From ZC4RG29 sp964521255 (GTDB lineage Bacteria; Bacteroidota; Bacteroidia; Cytophagales; Cyclobacteriaceae): 64,000 nucleotides of DNA. Where the stretch lies: contig CAZFRM010000011.1 of NCBI GenBank assembly GCA_964521255.1, positions 1-64,000 of the forward strand. Direction: 5' to 3'. A model generated the notes under the pieces. The model was not told the origin of the DNA, made no database searches, and was given only the letters and a program-made list of their open reading frames with translations. Each line of letters starts with the position of its first letter. The first letter of the stretch is position 1. Both the position numbers and the translations under genes were made by a program. Positions 7,258-17,345 of the stretch are shown here, in pieces.

Positions 7258-9618
7258 ATGAATAATATGTTTAGACCTTTGATTGCGATTCTGATTTTAA
7301 TGACATCTCTCCGGGTTACTGCGCAGGAAAAGGTAACATTAAACGGCTATGTGAAAGACGCCGGAAATGGTGAAGAATTAATTGGTGTAACAGTTTATAT
7401 TCCTCACCTTCAATCGGGTACAGCAACTAATTCTTACGGGTTTTACTCTATAACCGTTCCGAAAGGAACCTATGAGATTCAATATAGTTTTATCGGATTT
7501 CGTAGCAATGTGATCACACTTGAAATGAATGGAAATGTATCGCGAAACATTGAACTGATAAGTGAAGCAACTGTAATCAACGAGGTGGTAGTTGAAGGTA
7601 CGCCAATAGATGCAAACGTTATAGACGTCCAGATGAGCCGCAATACCATTGACATTAATCGCGCGAGAAAGCTTCCTGCTTTGTTTGGAGAAGTTGATAT
7701 CATAAAAAACATACAAATGTTACCGGGTGTGATCTCAGCAGGAGAGGGAACCTCCAGTTTTTATGTTCGTGGAGGAAGCGCCGATCAGAATTTGATTTTG
7801 ATTGACGAGGCTCCTGTCTATGATCCATCACACTTGTTTGGATTGTTCTCTGTTTTTAACGCAGATGTTATCAAGGACTCTGAACTTTATAAAGGAGGTA
7901 TTCCTTCCAGGTTTGGAGGAAGACTTTCTTCTATTCTTGAAGTTCGCACGAAGGATGGTAACAATAAAGAATTCCACGGCACAGGAGGTATTGGTTCAAT
8001 GGCCAGCCGGTTTATGATTGAAGGCCCTATTAAAAAAGATAAAAGTTCATTTATACTTTCGGGACGCCGTTCATATGTTGATCTTTTTTTGCGTGCTGCA
8101 AATGAAAGCAGTTTGGTTTACTTCTATGATGTAAATGCCAAAGTGAATTGGAAGCACAACAACAATAACCGTTTCTTTGCTGCGGTTTATACCGGCCGTG
8201 ATGATTTTTCTTTTGATGATGATTTCGGTTTCAGTTGGGGAAATGCCACCGCCACTTTTCGCTGGAATCATTTATTTAATGACAGGTTATTCTCCAATAC
8301 TACATTGATCGCCAGTAATTTTGATTATGCACTTGAGATTATTGACCCTGTTGAAGGGTTGGAGTGGACCTCAAACTTACAGGAGCTCAGTCTGAAGAAT
8401 GATCTAACTTATTTTCTCAATCTCAATAATGAATTAAGTTTTGGATATCATGTTACCGGCAGAAGATTTTCACCGGGTAAAATTGAGCCGCAGGGCGAGC
8501 GTTCTATTTTTGATCGCGTTGAGTTGGAAAAACTTTACGCCCTTGATCATGCGCTTTACATCAGCAACAAGCAAAATGTTAATGAAAAACTAACGCTTGA
8601 TTATGGTGTCAGGTTGTCTATTTTTCAAAACATGGGTCCCGGAGATTTGTATAAATACGCAGACCCAAAAGATAACCTTGACCCTACACGAACCGATACA
8701 ATACATTATGATTCGTGGGAAAATATTAAGACGTATGTAAATCTTGAACCAAGATTTGGTTTGCGTTACCTGGTAAGGCCCGGGCAGTCAGTTAAATTGT
8801 CATATAACCGCATGGTTCAAAACACGCATCTTATCGCTGCAGGTACGGTCCCTCTGCCCTTTAATACCTGGAGTCCGAGTGGCTACTATTTAAAACCACA
8901 GATTGCCGATCAGGTAGCAGCAGGCTATTTCAGAAACTTTCATGATAACATGTTTGAGTTTTCAGTTGAGGCATATTACAAAGACATGCGTGACGTTACC
9001 GATTTTGCTGACAATGCGCAGTTATTTTTTAACGAGGACCTTTCAACAGAATTTCGTCAGGGAAATTCGTGGTCATACGGTGCAGAAGTTATGGTTGACA
9101 AAAAAGAAGGAAAGCTTACGGGTATGATCAGCTATACATGGTCGAAGACGGAACGTGAGATTGAAGGTGTTAATCTTGGTAATAAGTTTTTTGCAAATTA
9201 TGATCGCAGGCATGTATTAAACATAAATACAGCGTATGACTTAAATGAAAAATGGTCGTTCGGAGCCAACTTTAATTTCAGTTCAGGAAGACCCATCACT
9301 TTACCGACAGGAAAGTATGAATACGGTATCTACAATCCTGATGTTATATCCGAACGGAATGGGTACAGGTTGCCGGCGTACAATCGCCTCGATCTCTCTG
9401 CAACGTACACACCAAATCACAGGAAGAATAACAAGTGGAAAGGACAATGGGTTTTCTCTGTTTACAATGTATATAATCAGCAAAATCCATTTACCGTATA
9501 CACACGTACAAAGCAAGACAGTGAGGGAAATATTATTGGAGACGGCACCGAAAAAGAGGCGAGGCTTGTTTACCTGTTTCCGATTTTACCATCAATCACC
9601 TACAACTTTAGATTTTAA
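7258..9618 (+). CDS. TonB-dependent receptor with CarboxypepD_reg-like domain
   Basis: A 786-residue outer-membrane receptor when started at 7258. The frame is open back to 7210, but the ATG at 7258 directly precedes a good signal peptide ending in TAQ. Order of domains: CarboxypepD_reg-like beta-sandwich (about residues 25-105), plug with FYVRGGSADQNLILIDEAP and GGIPSRFGGRLSS, then a 22-stranded-type barrel ending in ITYNFRF with C-terminal Phe. This is the single-gene receptor type, not the SusC type; such receptors are usually paired with a DUF4249 lipoprotein, which follows after 8 bases. The imported ligand cannot be told from sequence. Confidence 0.9.
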   Translation: MNNMFRPLIAILILMTSLRVTAQEKVTLNGYVKDAGNGEELIGVTVYIPHLQSGTATNSYGFYSITVPKGTYEIQYSFIGFRSNVITLEMNGNVSRNIELISEATVINEVVVEGTPIDANVIDVQMSRNTIDINRARKLPALFGEVDIIKNIQMLPGVISAGEGTSSFYVRGGSADQNLILIDEAPVYDPSHLFGLFSVFNADVIKDSELYKGGIPSRFGGRLSSILEVRTKDGNNKEFHGTGGIGSMASRFMIEGPIKKDKSSFILSGRRSYVDLFLRAANESSLVYFYDVNAKVNWKHNNNNRFFAAVYTGRDDFSFDDDFGFSWGNATATFRWNHLFNDRLFSNTTLIASNFDYALEIIDPVEGLEWTSNLQELSLKNDLTYFLNLNNELSFGYHVTGRRFSPGKIEPQGERSIFDRVELEKLYALDHALYISNKQNVNEKLTLDYGVRLSIFQNMGPGDLYKYADPKDNLDPTRTDTIHYDSWENIKTYVNLEPRFGLRYLVRPGQSVKLSYNRMVQNTHLIAAGTVPLPFNTWSPSGYYLKPQIADQVAAGYFRNFHDNMFEFSVEAYYKDMRDVTDFADNAQLFFNEDLSTEFRQGNSWSYGAEVMVDKKEGKLTGMISYTWSKTEREIEGVNLGNKFFANYDRRHVLNINTAYDLNEKWSFGANFNFSSGRPITLPTGKYEYGIYNPDVISERNGYRLPAYNRLDLSATYTPNHRKNNKWKGQWVFSVYNVYNQQNPFTVYTRTKQDSEGNIIGDGTEKEARLVYLFPILPSITYNFRF

Positions 9619-9626
9619 TTGCAACT

Positions 9627-10472
9627 ATGAAATTTTCGATTATGCGTTCAATATTCATTTTACTACTTCTGATGGGTATACTGACTTCATGTGAAAAAAA
9701 TTATGTTTTGGATACAGATCAATCAGAGCCGAAAATTGTAATTGAAGGAATGGTTACTAATCAGCAGGGTTATCATTTTGTAAAGGTGAGTCGAAGCACT
9801 GACTTTTATTCTTCCGGAAAAACACCCCGTGTAACAGATGCCGTTGTATCGGTAAGCGATGATGAGGGAAATGCTATTGAATTCATGCACAATCCGAATA
9901 ATAATCCTGATTCATCCGGCTATTACAAACCTATTATTAATTTTGCCGGTGCAATAGGGAGAACATACACGCTATCTGTATTTGCGGATGGCATTGAGTA
10001 TAGGGCGGAAGACAAAATGTACCGTGTTACATCCATCGATTCTCTTACTTATAGTCTCAACCAGGAGGAAATGGAAGATCCCGAAGAAGTAAATAAATAT
10101 TATGAAGTGTTGATCTATGCGAAAGAGCCACAAGAAACTAAGGATTACTACCTCTTTCAATTTTACCGTAATGACTCATTGAAAACTGCTGAACCCGATG
10201 AGATTTACTTTGCTGATGATATTGCCTTAGGTGAAGAAATAAATGGTATTCAAGCACCCATTTATTATGCAATAGGAGATGTGGCTCGCGTGCAGGCATT
10301 TAGTCTTACCCGGGCCGGCTATATTTTCTATAGCGACCTTCAGAATTTACTATGGAACGATGGTGGTATGTACGGTCCGCCCCCCGCTAATTGCCGTACT
10401 AACTTAACCAATGGGGCGTTGGGTTTCTTCCAGGTGAGTGCAGTAGACATGATGGAAATTGCTATCGAATAG
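9627..10472 (+). CDS. DUF4249 domain lipoprotein
   Basis: A 281-residue lipoprotein with a lipobox ending LTSCEKN (Cys near residue 22) and a DUF4249-type sequence: IVIEGMVTNQQGYHFVKVSRS near the start, and a C-terminal GALGFFQVSAV segment typical of the family. DUF4249 proteins accompany TonB receptors in Bacteroidota and are presumed surface or periplasmic partners. The gene follows the receptor with an 8-base gap, so co-transcription and joint function are likely. Confidence 0.85.
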   Translation: MKFSIMRSIFILLLLMGILTSCEKNYVLDTDQSEPKIVIEGMVTNQQGYHFVKVSRSTDFYSSGKTPRVTDAVVSVSDDEGNAIEFMHNPNNNPDSSGYYKPIINFAGAIGRTYTLSVFADGIEYRAEDKMYRVTSIDSLTYSLNQEEMEDPEEVNKYYEVLIYAKEPQETKDYYLFQFYRNDSLKTAEPDEIYFADDIALGEEINGIQAPIYYAIGDVARVQAFSLTRAGYIFYSDLQNLLWNDGGMYGPPPANCRTNLTNGALGFFQVSAVDMMEIAIE

Positions 10473-10526
10473 AAGTTTTTACATTAACAGTTGCTTTTCA
10501 GCAAAGGGAGTTGAATATTTCAAGTC

Positions 10527-10602
10527 AATAGTTAATAGCCATTGGTCAGTAGTCATTAGTCATTAGTAAGTGCATCCCCCAATGACCTTTGACCATTGAC
10601 TA
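10527..10602. repeat. Intergenic inverted repeat of cattggtca/caatgacc type
   Basis: The segment tagccattggtcagtagtc pairs imperfectly with caatgacctttgaccattga downstream, giving a long weak hairpin between the DUF4249 gene and the next gene. The unit ccaatgaccaatgac also marks the left breaks of two Rhs pieces at 46826 and 49498. Confidence 0.5.
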
Positions 10603-10621
10603 ATATCAATGACTTTTATTG

Positions 10622-13597
10622 ATGAATAAACTCTACTCTCTTTTTCTTTTTATAGCGTTGACTTCTGAGATTTCCGCTCAAACTGTATTACGCAATAATC
10701 CGCCTTCTGTATCCTGGTACCAGGTAAACACACCTCACTTCAAAGTTTTATTTCCCGAAGGTTTTGAAGAACAGGCAAAGCGAATGGCCAACCGCCTTGA
10801 GCATATTTATTTGCCGGAAACGAAGACGCTTACTTCTCCTCCGAAAAAAATTTCAGTGGTAATGCAAAATCGTTCTTCAGAATCCAACGCATTTGTATCG
10901 ATAACACCCAGGCGTTCGGAGTTTTATACGATGCCATCCCAGAATTATAATTTTATCGGCAATAATGATTGGCTCGACCTGACGGGTGTTCACGAATTCA
11001 GACACATTGTACAATATGAACATGCAAAGCAGGGGTTCAATCGTTTCATTTATTATGTAGCGGGAAATTATGGATTGTCATCACTTGCCAGTCTCGCTGT
11101 TCCCCAATGGTTTTGGGAGGGTGATGCTGTTACGGAAGAGACCGCATTTACCAGAACAGGTCGTGGACGCATTCCAAACTTCGGACTTGTATTCAGAACC
11201 AACTTTCAGGAAGGGCGAACATTCAATTATCACAAGCAATTGCTTGGCTCTTACAAACACAACATTCCTAATGAATATGTATTAGGATATCACATGGTAA
11301 GCTATCTGCGTAAGCGAACGGGTGATCCCCAAATTTGGAGTAAGATCACCGGGCGAGCGTGGCGGTCTTCAATTGTTCCCTTTACTTTTTCCAATGCAAT
11401 AAAAAAGGAGACAGGTCTGTTTGTAACGAAATTATTTGATGAGATGGCTGCAGATATGAAGAAGGATTGGCAGCAAGAAGCAGATACCATGACCTTGAGT
11501 TCTTTCACAAGTATTAATGTTCGTAAATCAGAAGCTTATACTGATTATTTATACCCACAGGTGAGTGATAAAGGAATTGTGGTTGTGAAAAGCGGCATCG
11601 GTGATATAGATCAGTTGGTTTTGCTTGAGGGTGGCGATGATAAAAAAGTTTTTGTGCAAGGAATCGTGAACGAGTCAGGAATGATTTCTGCAGCGGGTTC
11701 AAAAATAGTCTGGAATGAATACCGTTTCGATCCACGTTGGCGGGTTCAAAACTACTCAACTGTTGTTGCTTATGATTTGCAAACAAAAAAGAAATGGACA
11801 GTTTCTCCAATCCATTCCCGTTATGCAGGCGCAGCATTGTCACCGGATGGTAAACAGGTTGTGACCGTTCAGTCTGATCGTGATTATCATCATACTCTTG
11901 TTATTCTTAATGTTGAGAATGGTTCTGTTATTAAACAGTTTGAAAACCCGGAGAATTATTTTTTCTCCATGCCACGATGGTCAGATGATGGGTCGCGGAT
12001 TGTTGCTCTCAAAACAACCGCGGATGGCAAATCAATAACGTTAATTAATGTCAATGATGGAAAGGTGAATGACATTCTCTTTTCCGCCGACGAAAATTTT
12101 GGTTACCCGGTTTTGCATGGATCATATCTTCTTTATAATTCACCGGTAAGCGGAATTGATAACATTTACGCTTTTGATCTTGAAAGCAAAAAGAAATATC
12201 AGATCACAAATAGTAAATACGGTGCTTATAATCCTGTTATTTCCAAAAGTGGTAATTCAATTTTTTATAATGAACAAACGAATAATGGAATGGATGTTGC
12301 GCGCATTCCTTTTGAGCTTCAAACCTGGAAAGAATTAAAGACGCCGCTTGAGACAAGCAGTAAACAATTATCCGACTACATAACCGAGCAGGAAGGAGCC
12401 GATCATCTTCTTGAAAATATTCCTGAGAATGATTTTACGGTAACGAAATACTCCAAACTCAAAGGATTAGTTAATCCGTATACATGGGGTCCCTTCTTTG
12501 ATAACAGTCTTACTTTTGCTGAAATCGGAATTGCTTCACAGGATGTTTTGAGTACTGCCTCAATTAGCGCAGGCTACCAATATGATATTTATGAAGGAAC
12601 CGGCGCATGGCATGCAGGCATAAGTTACCAGGGCTGGTATCCCATTATAAATTTTGATGTATCATACGGAACCCGAAAAGAAAATGAAAGCCTTTCGTCG
12701 ACACGCGATGTTGAATTTGAATGGAAGGAAAATAACTTTTCTGCGGGAGTTCTTATTCCATTAATACTTACCAAATCAAAGTACCTGACATCGTTAAGTG
12801 TTTCCAATGATGTAGGCTTTACATTGACTTCTTCTTTCTCAAGCACGGTATTCAATCCTGTGAATGGTGCCGTGATAAGTGAAGGCAGCGACCGGCTTGT
12901 TTCTATTAATGATGGCGATACACTTTTCTACCAGTTCAAAGACATAACGGATTATGGGCAACTTATCTATAATCACTTTTCGGCCAGGTATACTCATTTT
13001 TTAAAGCAAAGCAGAAGAGACTTCAACCCGAAGTTTGGTCAGTACTTAGCCTTCGATTATTTCGATACTCCATTCGGTGGTGATTACCAGGGATGGCAAT
13101 GGACGGCAAGAGGATTTTTTTATTTCCCCGGATTATTTAAACACCACTCAATAGTTTTAAGGGGAGGTTACCAGGAGTCATTGGAAACTTATGAGCTTGA
13201 TGTTTATAAATTTCGTAACCAGTTATTCAAACCGCGCGGATATAGTTATCCAGTGAGTTCGAAGTTTATGACCTTGTCAGCAAATTATGCCCTTCCGTTA
13301 TGGTATCCTGATATAAGTCTTGGTCCCTTGCTTAATATTCAACGTGTAAAAGCCAATGTTTTCTATGATTACGGAAAAGGTGAGGGATTTAATTACTTCT
13401 ACAGCTCAGACAGAATCTATGTGGTGGCAACGGATGATACCTACAATTCATTTGGCGCAGAAATTACCGTGGACGTGAACCTGTTCCGTTTATTGCCTCA
13501 ATTCGAGTTTGGTGTACGGGCAACTCAAATTGGTGTGAATAAATCCTACAACGCCGGTTGGGTATATGAATTTTTAATAGGAAATATCGCTTTCTGA
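10622..13597 (+). CDS. Gluzincin-like peptidase with beta-propeller and C-terminal barrel
   Basis: A 991-residue secreted protein. The frame opens at a TTG at 10619, but the ATG at 10622 with a signal peptide ending in SAQ is the natural start. The N-terminal third holds a zinc-peptidase motif HEFRH (HExxH, near residue 121-125) and a downstream WFWEGDAVTEETAF segment. The Glu in the latter is the expected third zinc ligand of the peptidase_MA/gluzincin type. The middle has WD40/TolB-like propeller repeats (SPDGKQVVTVQ, WSDDGSRIVALK). The last ~350 residues look like an outer-membrane barrel related to surface-antigen/BamA-type domains. Activity is inferred from the intact motif only. Confidence 0.75.
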   Translation: MNKLYSLFLFIALTSEISAQTVLRNNPPSVSWYQVNTPHFKVLFPEGFEEQAKRMANRLEHIYLPETKTLTSPPKKISVVMQNRSSESNAFVSITPRRSEFYTMPSQNYNFIGNNDWLDLTGVHEFRHIVQYEHAKQGFNRFIYYVAGNYGLSSLASLAVPQWFWEGDAVTEETAFTRTGRGRIPNFGLVFRTNFQEGRTFNYHKQLLGSYKHNIPNEYVLGYHMVSYLRKRTGDPQIWSKITGRAWRSSIVPFTFSNAIKKETGLFVTKLFDEMAADMKKDWQQEADTMTLSSFTSINVRKSEAYTDYLYPQVSDKGIVVVKSGIGDIDQLVLLEGGDDKKVFVQGIVNESGMISAAGSKIVWNEYRFDPRWRVQNYSTVVAYDLQTKKKWTVSPIHSRYAGAALSPDGKQVVTVQSDRDYHHTLVILNVENGSVIKQFENPENYFFSMPRWSDDGSRIVALKTTADGKSITLINVNDGKVNDILFSADENFGYPVLHGSYLLYNSPVSGIDNIYAFDLESKKKYQITNSKYGAYNPVISKSGNSIFYNEQTNNGMDVARIPFELQTWKELKTPLETSSKQLSDYITEQEGADHLLENIPENDFTVTKYSKLKGLVNPYTWGPFFDNSLTFAEIGIASQDVLSTASISAGYQYDIYEGTGAWHAGISYQGWYPIINFDVSYGTRKENESLSSTRDVEFEWKENNFSAGVLIPLILTKSKYLTSLSVSNDVGFTLTSSFSSTVFNPVNGAVISEGSDRLVSINDGDTLFYQFKDITDYGQLIYNHFSARYTHFLKQSRRDFNPKFGQYLAFDYFDTPFGGDYQGWQWTARGFFYFPGLFKHHSIVLRGGYQESLETYELDVYKFRNQLFKPRGYSYPVSSKFMTLSANYALPLWYPDISLGPLLNIQRVKANVFYDYGKGEGFNYFYSSDRIYVVATDDTYNSFGAEITVDVNLFRLLPQFEFGVRATQIGVNKSYNAGWVYEFLIGNIAF

Positions 13598-13684
13598 TAC
13601 CTTTGCGGGCTTGAATATGGACCTATTTCAACTTATTTTTGGCCGGTTAATGCAAAAAGTGAAATTCTAAAATCTATAAATAAA

Positions 13685-15319
13685 ATGGCGGAAATAGTCA
13701 GGATGCCTAAAATGAGCGACACGATGACAGAAGGCGTGATTGCTAAATGGCACAAAAAAGTTGGCGATGCAGTAAAGTCGGGCGAATTGATGGCTGAAAT
13801 TGAAACCGACAAAGCGACAATGGATTATGAGTCTTTTAATGAAGGCACTGTATTATACCTCGGCGCAAACGAAGGTGATGCGGTTAAAGTAAATGATGTT
13901 CTGGCTATCGTAGGAAAAAAAGGAGAAGATTATAAAGCATTGCTCGAAGGCGCTGGTCAGGCCGCGGAGACCGGAGGAAAGGCTGAACCTAAAGGCGAAG
14001 CGCCTAAAGCTGCATCCTCAGAAAAGGCTCCGGCTGAAAAAAAGATTGATACATCGGGCATAAAAGCTGAAATCGTACTCATGCCTAAGATGAGTGATAC
14101 GATGACTGAAGGTGTAATTGCAGCATGGCACAAAAAAGTTGGTGACAGTGTGAAGTCGGGTGAGTTGCTGGCGGAAGTAGAGACCGACAAGGCCACGATG
14201 GAATATGAATCGTACAACACGGGAACACTATTGTACATCGGCGCTGATGCAGGTAAATCTGTTCCTGTAAATGGCGTGTTGGCAATTATCGGAGAGAAAG
14301 GTGCGGATTGGGAAACTTTGCTCAAGGCTCATAAAGCTGGAAGCAGCGGTGAAGAGAAAAAAGAAGAAAAGGCTGAGACAAAATCTTCTGCCCCTGAAAA
14401 AACTTCAGCATCATCTTCAACGGTTCAGGCAGAATCCGGAAATGGAAGAATTAAGGCTTCTCCTTTGGCGAAGAAACTTGCAAAAGATAAGGGATATGAT
14501 ATAAGCAAAATTGAAGGAACAGGTGATTACGGTCGCGTAACTAAACAAGATGTTGAGAACTACAAACCCGGTGCTGCAACTTCTGCTCCTGCAAAATCAG
14601 GTCAGGCGCCGGTTGTGCTACCAAGGGTTGTTGGTGAAGAGAGCTTTGAAGACATAGCCATTTCGCAAATGCGTAAAACCATTGCGCGAAGATTGGCTGA
14701 AAGTAAATTCAATGCGCCGCACTTCTATCTCACGATGGAAATTAATATGGACAAAGCCATCGAAGCGAGAAAAAGTATCAACGAAATCAGTCCTGTAAAA
14801 ATTTCATTTAATGATATTGCCGTGAAAGCAGTAGCCGCAGCGTTACGCCAGCATCCGGACGTGAATGTTTCATGGCTTGGTGATAAAATGCGCAAGAATA
14901 ATCACATCCACATTGGTATTGCGGTCGCGGTGAAAGATGGTCTTGTTGTACCTGTAGTTCGTTTTGCCGACAATAAATCCTTATCTCACATTGCTGCTGA
15001 AATAAAAGATCTTGCCCAAAAAGCACATGATAAAAAATTACAGCCCAGCGATTGGGAGGGAAGTACATTCACCATCTCTAATTTAGGAATGTTTGGCATT
15101 GAAGATTTCACAGCCATTATCAATCCGCCAGATGCTTGTATACTTGCTGTAGGAGGAATCAAAGAGACACCAATCGTTAAGAACGGACAAATTGTTCCTG
15201 GAAATGTAATGAAGGTAACCATGTCATGCGATCATCGTGCTGTGGATGGCGCTGTTGGGTCTGCATTTCTCAAAACATTGAAGGGCTTGCTTGAAGACCC
15301 CGTAAGAATTTTAGTTTAA
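13685..15319 (+). CDS. pdhC: Pyruvate dehydrogenase E2 (dihydrolipoyl acetyltransferase)
   Basis: A 544-residue E2 with two lipoyl domains (about residues 2-77 and 128-203). Each has the lipoyl-lysine motif ETDKATM; the lysines are near residues 43 and 168. Alanine/lysine-rich linkers separate them from a peripheral-subunit-binding domain (about 257-292, with ASPLAKKLAKDKGYD and GTGDYGRVTKQDV). The acetyltransferase core ends with the catalytic SCDHRAVDG motif near 513-521. It transfers acetyl groups from E1 to CoA. The E1 and E3 genes are not adjacent. A clear hairpin terminator follows. Confidence 0.95.
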   Translation: MAEIVRMPKMSDTMTEGVIAKWHKKVGDAVKSGELMAEIETDKATMDYESFNEGTVLYLGANEGDAVKVNDVLAIVGKKGEDYKALLEGAGQAAETGGKAEPKGEAPKAASSEKAPAEKKIDTSGIKAEIVLMPKMSDTMTEGVIAAWHKKVGDSVKSGELLAEVETDKATMEYESYNTGTLLYIGADAGKSVPVNGVLAIIGEKGADWETLLKAHKAGSSGEEKKEEKAETKSSAPEKTSASSSTVQAESGNGRIKASPLAKKLAKDKGYDISKIEGTGDYGRVTKQDVENYKPGAATSAPAKSGQAPVVLPRVVGEESFEDIAISQMRKTIARRLAESKFNAPHFYLTMEINMDKAIEARKSINEISPVKISFNDIAVKAVAAALRQHPDVNVSWLGDKMRKNNHIHIGIAVAVKDGLVVPVVRFADNKSLSHIAAEIKDLAQKAHDKKLQPSDWEGSTFTISNLGMFGIEDFTAIINPPDACILAVGGIKETPIVKNGQIVPGNVMKVTMSCDHRAVDGAVGSAFLKTLKGLLEDPVRILV

Positions 15320-15339
15320 TACTTAAAAATAAATAGGCG

Positions 15340-15385
15340 AACCCAGATGTGTTTTTTTTGAAAGCATCTGGGTTTGCTTTTCCTT
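15340..15385 (+). terminator. Hairpin terminator after the E2 gene
   Basis: A perfect 10-base stem, AACCCAGATG (15340-15349) with CATCTGGGTT (15365-15374). The loop contains eight T, and a T-rich tail follows (tgcttttcctt). It lies between the E2 gene and hslV, so hslV probably has its own start in the few bases after it or depends on read-through. Confidence 0.75.
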
Positions 15386-15389
15386 AGCT

Positions 15390-15935
15390 ATGGCAACTGA
15401 AAAAATTCATGCTACAACCATACTTGCTGTTTTACATAATGGTGAAGTGGCTATTGGTGGAGACGGACAGGCAACGATGGGAAATTATGTAGCCAAAAGC
15501 AATGTGAAAAAAATCCGGAAACTTCAAAATGGAAAAATACTGGCCGGTTTTGCCGGATCAACTGCAGATGCCTTTACCTTGCTTGAACGCTTTGAAGAGA
15601 AGTTGAATAGCTACGGAGGCAACATGAAGCGCGCCGCCATTGAACTGGCAAAGGATTGGCGCATGGATCGTTTTCTTCGCCGCCTGGAAGCGATGTTGAT
15701 TACTGCTACAAATGAAGAATTACTTGTGCTATCAGGCACCGGCGATGTTCTGGAGCCTGATAATCAAGTAGCGGCTATTGGCTCCGGGGCAATGTACGCG
15801 CAGTCTGCAGCGTTGGCATTAAAGAAGCATGCTCCCCATCTTTCAGCGGAAGAGATAGTGCGCGAAAGTCTTACCATAGCTGCTGATATTTGCATCTATA
15901 CTAATCACAACCTGGTGATTGAGAAGTTGTCTTAA
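15390..15935 (+). CDS. hslV: HslV, peptidase subunit of the HslUV protease
   Basis: A 181-residue T1-family threonine peptidase. After a short propeptide-like start, the mature N terminus would be Thr9 (TTILAVLHNGEVAIGGDGQA). Conserved blocks include GQATMGNYV, GFAGSTADAFTL, AKDWRMDRFLRRLEA and DICIYTNH. HslV forms a double hexameric chamber fed by the HslU ATPase, which is not in this window. The length matches the family. The start ATG lies only 16 bases after the terminator stem. Confidence 0.95.
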   Translation: MATEKIHATTILAVLHNGEVAIGGDGQATMGNYVAKSNVKKIRKLQNGKILAGFAGSTADAFTLLERFEEKLNSYGGNMKRAAIELAKDWRMDRFLRRLEAMLITATNEELLVLSGTGDVLEPDNQVAAIGSGAMYAQSAALALKKHAPHLSAEEIVRESLTIAADICIYTNHNLVIEKLS

Positions 15936-16005
15936 GAGTATAAATTTTATTAGGAACTGAAGCCGGGTAACGCGACAAGTCCAAACAGAATTAACTCCAT
16001 TAAAG

Positions 16006-17187
16006 TTATGAATTCATGGCCCTGATGATTACTTCACAACTGAATTTTATTTCATCCGCTGTGATGGTAAGGGGTGGAGCTATACGGAAACTATTTGGAT
16101 GGGAGAGAAACCAGAAGCATATCACACCATGAGCTAAGCAGTAGGAAACAATTTTTGAAACTTCTTCCTCAGTTTCAAAATCTACGGCAAACATGAGTCC
16201 TATCCTTCTCATTTCTTTTATGCGGGGATGGGAAAGAAGCTGTTCAAATAGTTTTCCTTTTGTCTCAATTCCTTCCAGTATATTTTCTTCATCGATGATT
16301 TCCAATGCAGCCAGTGCAGCGGCACAGCATACGGGATTACCGCCAAAAGTTGTGATGTGTCCCAGCATAGGATCGTGCGTAAGGCATTGCATAATTGACT
16401 TACTGGAAATAAATGCACCAATGGGCAGGCCACCGCCAAAAGCTTTCGCAATGGTTAGAATATCCGGCACGATATTGAATTGTTCGAACGCAAACAAAGT
16501 TCCTGTACGCCCCATGCCACATTGAATTTCATCGAGAATCAGCAACGCACCTGTCTCATCACAACGTTTACGCAGCGCTTGCATATAGGAACGAGAAGGA
16601 ATACGAACGCCTGCATCACCTTGAATAGTTTCCATGATAACACACGCGGTACGTTCGGCTATAAAGGAAAGCTCATCTGTATTGTTAAAATTTAAGAAGC
16701 GTACATCAGGCAATAGAGGACGGAAAGCATTTTTTTTATTTTCATTTCCCGAAACACTCAACGAGCCATGTGTGCTACCGTGATATGATTTATGAAATGA
16801 AATTATTTCTGTTCTGCCCGTATAACGTTTTGCCAATTTCAAGGCTCCTTCATTGGCCTCTGTTCCTGAATTTGTAAAGTAATAACAGTCAAGTTTTTTT
16901 GGAAGAAGGGAAACAAGTTTTTCAGCCAGTAGGTTAGGGGTTGATTGAATGAATTCACCATAAACCATAACATGAAGGTGCTTATCAACCTGGTCTTTTA
17001 TGGCTTTGATAATTTTTGGATGTCCATGGCCGAGGTTACTCACACCAACACCTGAGATGAGATCGATGTATCGTTTACCGTCCGGTGTGTAAAGAAAAGA
17101 TCCTTCGGCGCGTTCGATTGATAAAAGAAAAGGGAAAGGTGAAGTCTGTGCGAGATTATTAAGAAAGATTTCGCGGTTAAAATTCAT
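16006..17187 (-). CDS. Class III (PLP) aminotransferase
   Basis: A 393-residue fold-type I, class III aminotransferase of the acetylornithine/ornithine aminotransferase group. Motifs: YYFTNSGTEANEGALKLA (phosphate site), ILDEIQCGMGRTG (cofactor Asp), and the PLP lysine in AKAFGGGLPIGA. The frame stays open to 17244, but that stretch covers the terminator hairpin and is not family-like, so I take the ATG at 17187. The exact amino donor cannot be decided, and no arginine or proline genes lie nearby. The leader carries a hairpin-plus-T terminator 27-60 bases upstream. Confidence 0.85.
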   Translation of the reverse strand: MNFNREIFLNNLAQTSPFPFLLSIERAEGSFLYTPDGKRYIDLISGVGVSNLGHGHPKIIKAIKDQVDKHLHVMVYGEFIQSTPNLLAEKLVSLLPKKLDCYYFTNSGTEANEGALKLAKRYTGRTEIISFHKSYHGSTHGSLSVSGNENKKNAFRPLLPDVRFLNFNNTDELSFIAERTACVIMETIQGDAGVRIPSRSYMQALRKRCDETGALLILDEIQCGMGRTGTLFAFEQFNIVPDILTIAKAFGGGLPIGAFISSKSIMQCLTHDPMLGHITTFGGNPVCCAAALAALEIIDEENILEGIETKGKLFEQLLSHPRIKEMRRIGLMFAVDFETEEEVSKIVSYCLAHGVICFWFLSHPNSFRIAPPLTITADEIKFSCEVIIRAMNS

Positions 17188-17213
17188 AAACACTAAACTA
17201 GGAAGAGAAGCCA

Positions 17214-17242
17214 GAAAAAAAAACGGCTCCCGAAGGAGCCGC
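17214..17242 (-). terminator. Hairpin terminator upstream of the aminotransferase
   Basis: On the minus strand, a 7-base GC-rich stem CGGCTCC/GGAGCCG with a TTCG loop is followed by nine T. It is intrinsic-terminator-like and points toward the aminotransferase. It either ends a short upstream transcript or works as an attenuator in the leader. Confidence 0.7.
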
Positions 17243-17345
17243 AAAAAATGAAACTAAATTAAACCCGAATCAGCAAGCTAAAAAAATGATGTTTTTAAGT
17301 TGTTCAGCGGATCATTATGAATACAAAGTATCGGGGTTGGTTTTA

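Noticed and set aside
9245..9694. 149-codon frame overlapping the end of the TonB receptor
   Set aside because: It is an alternate frame of the receptor and DUF4249 start; both of those are clear family members.
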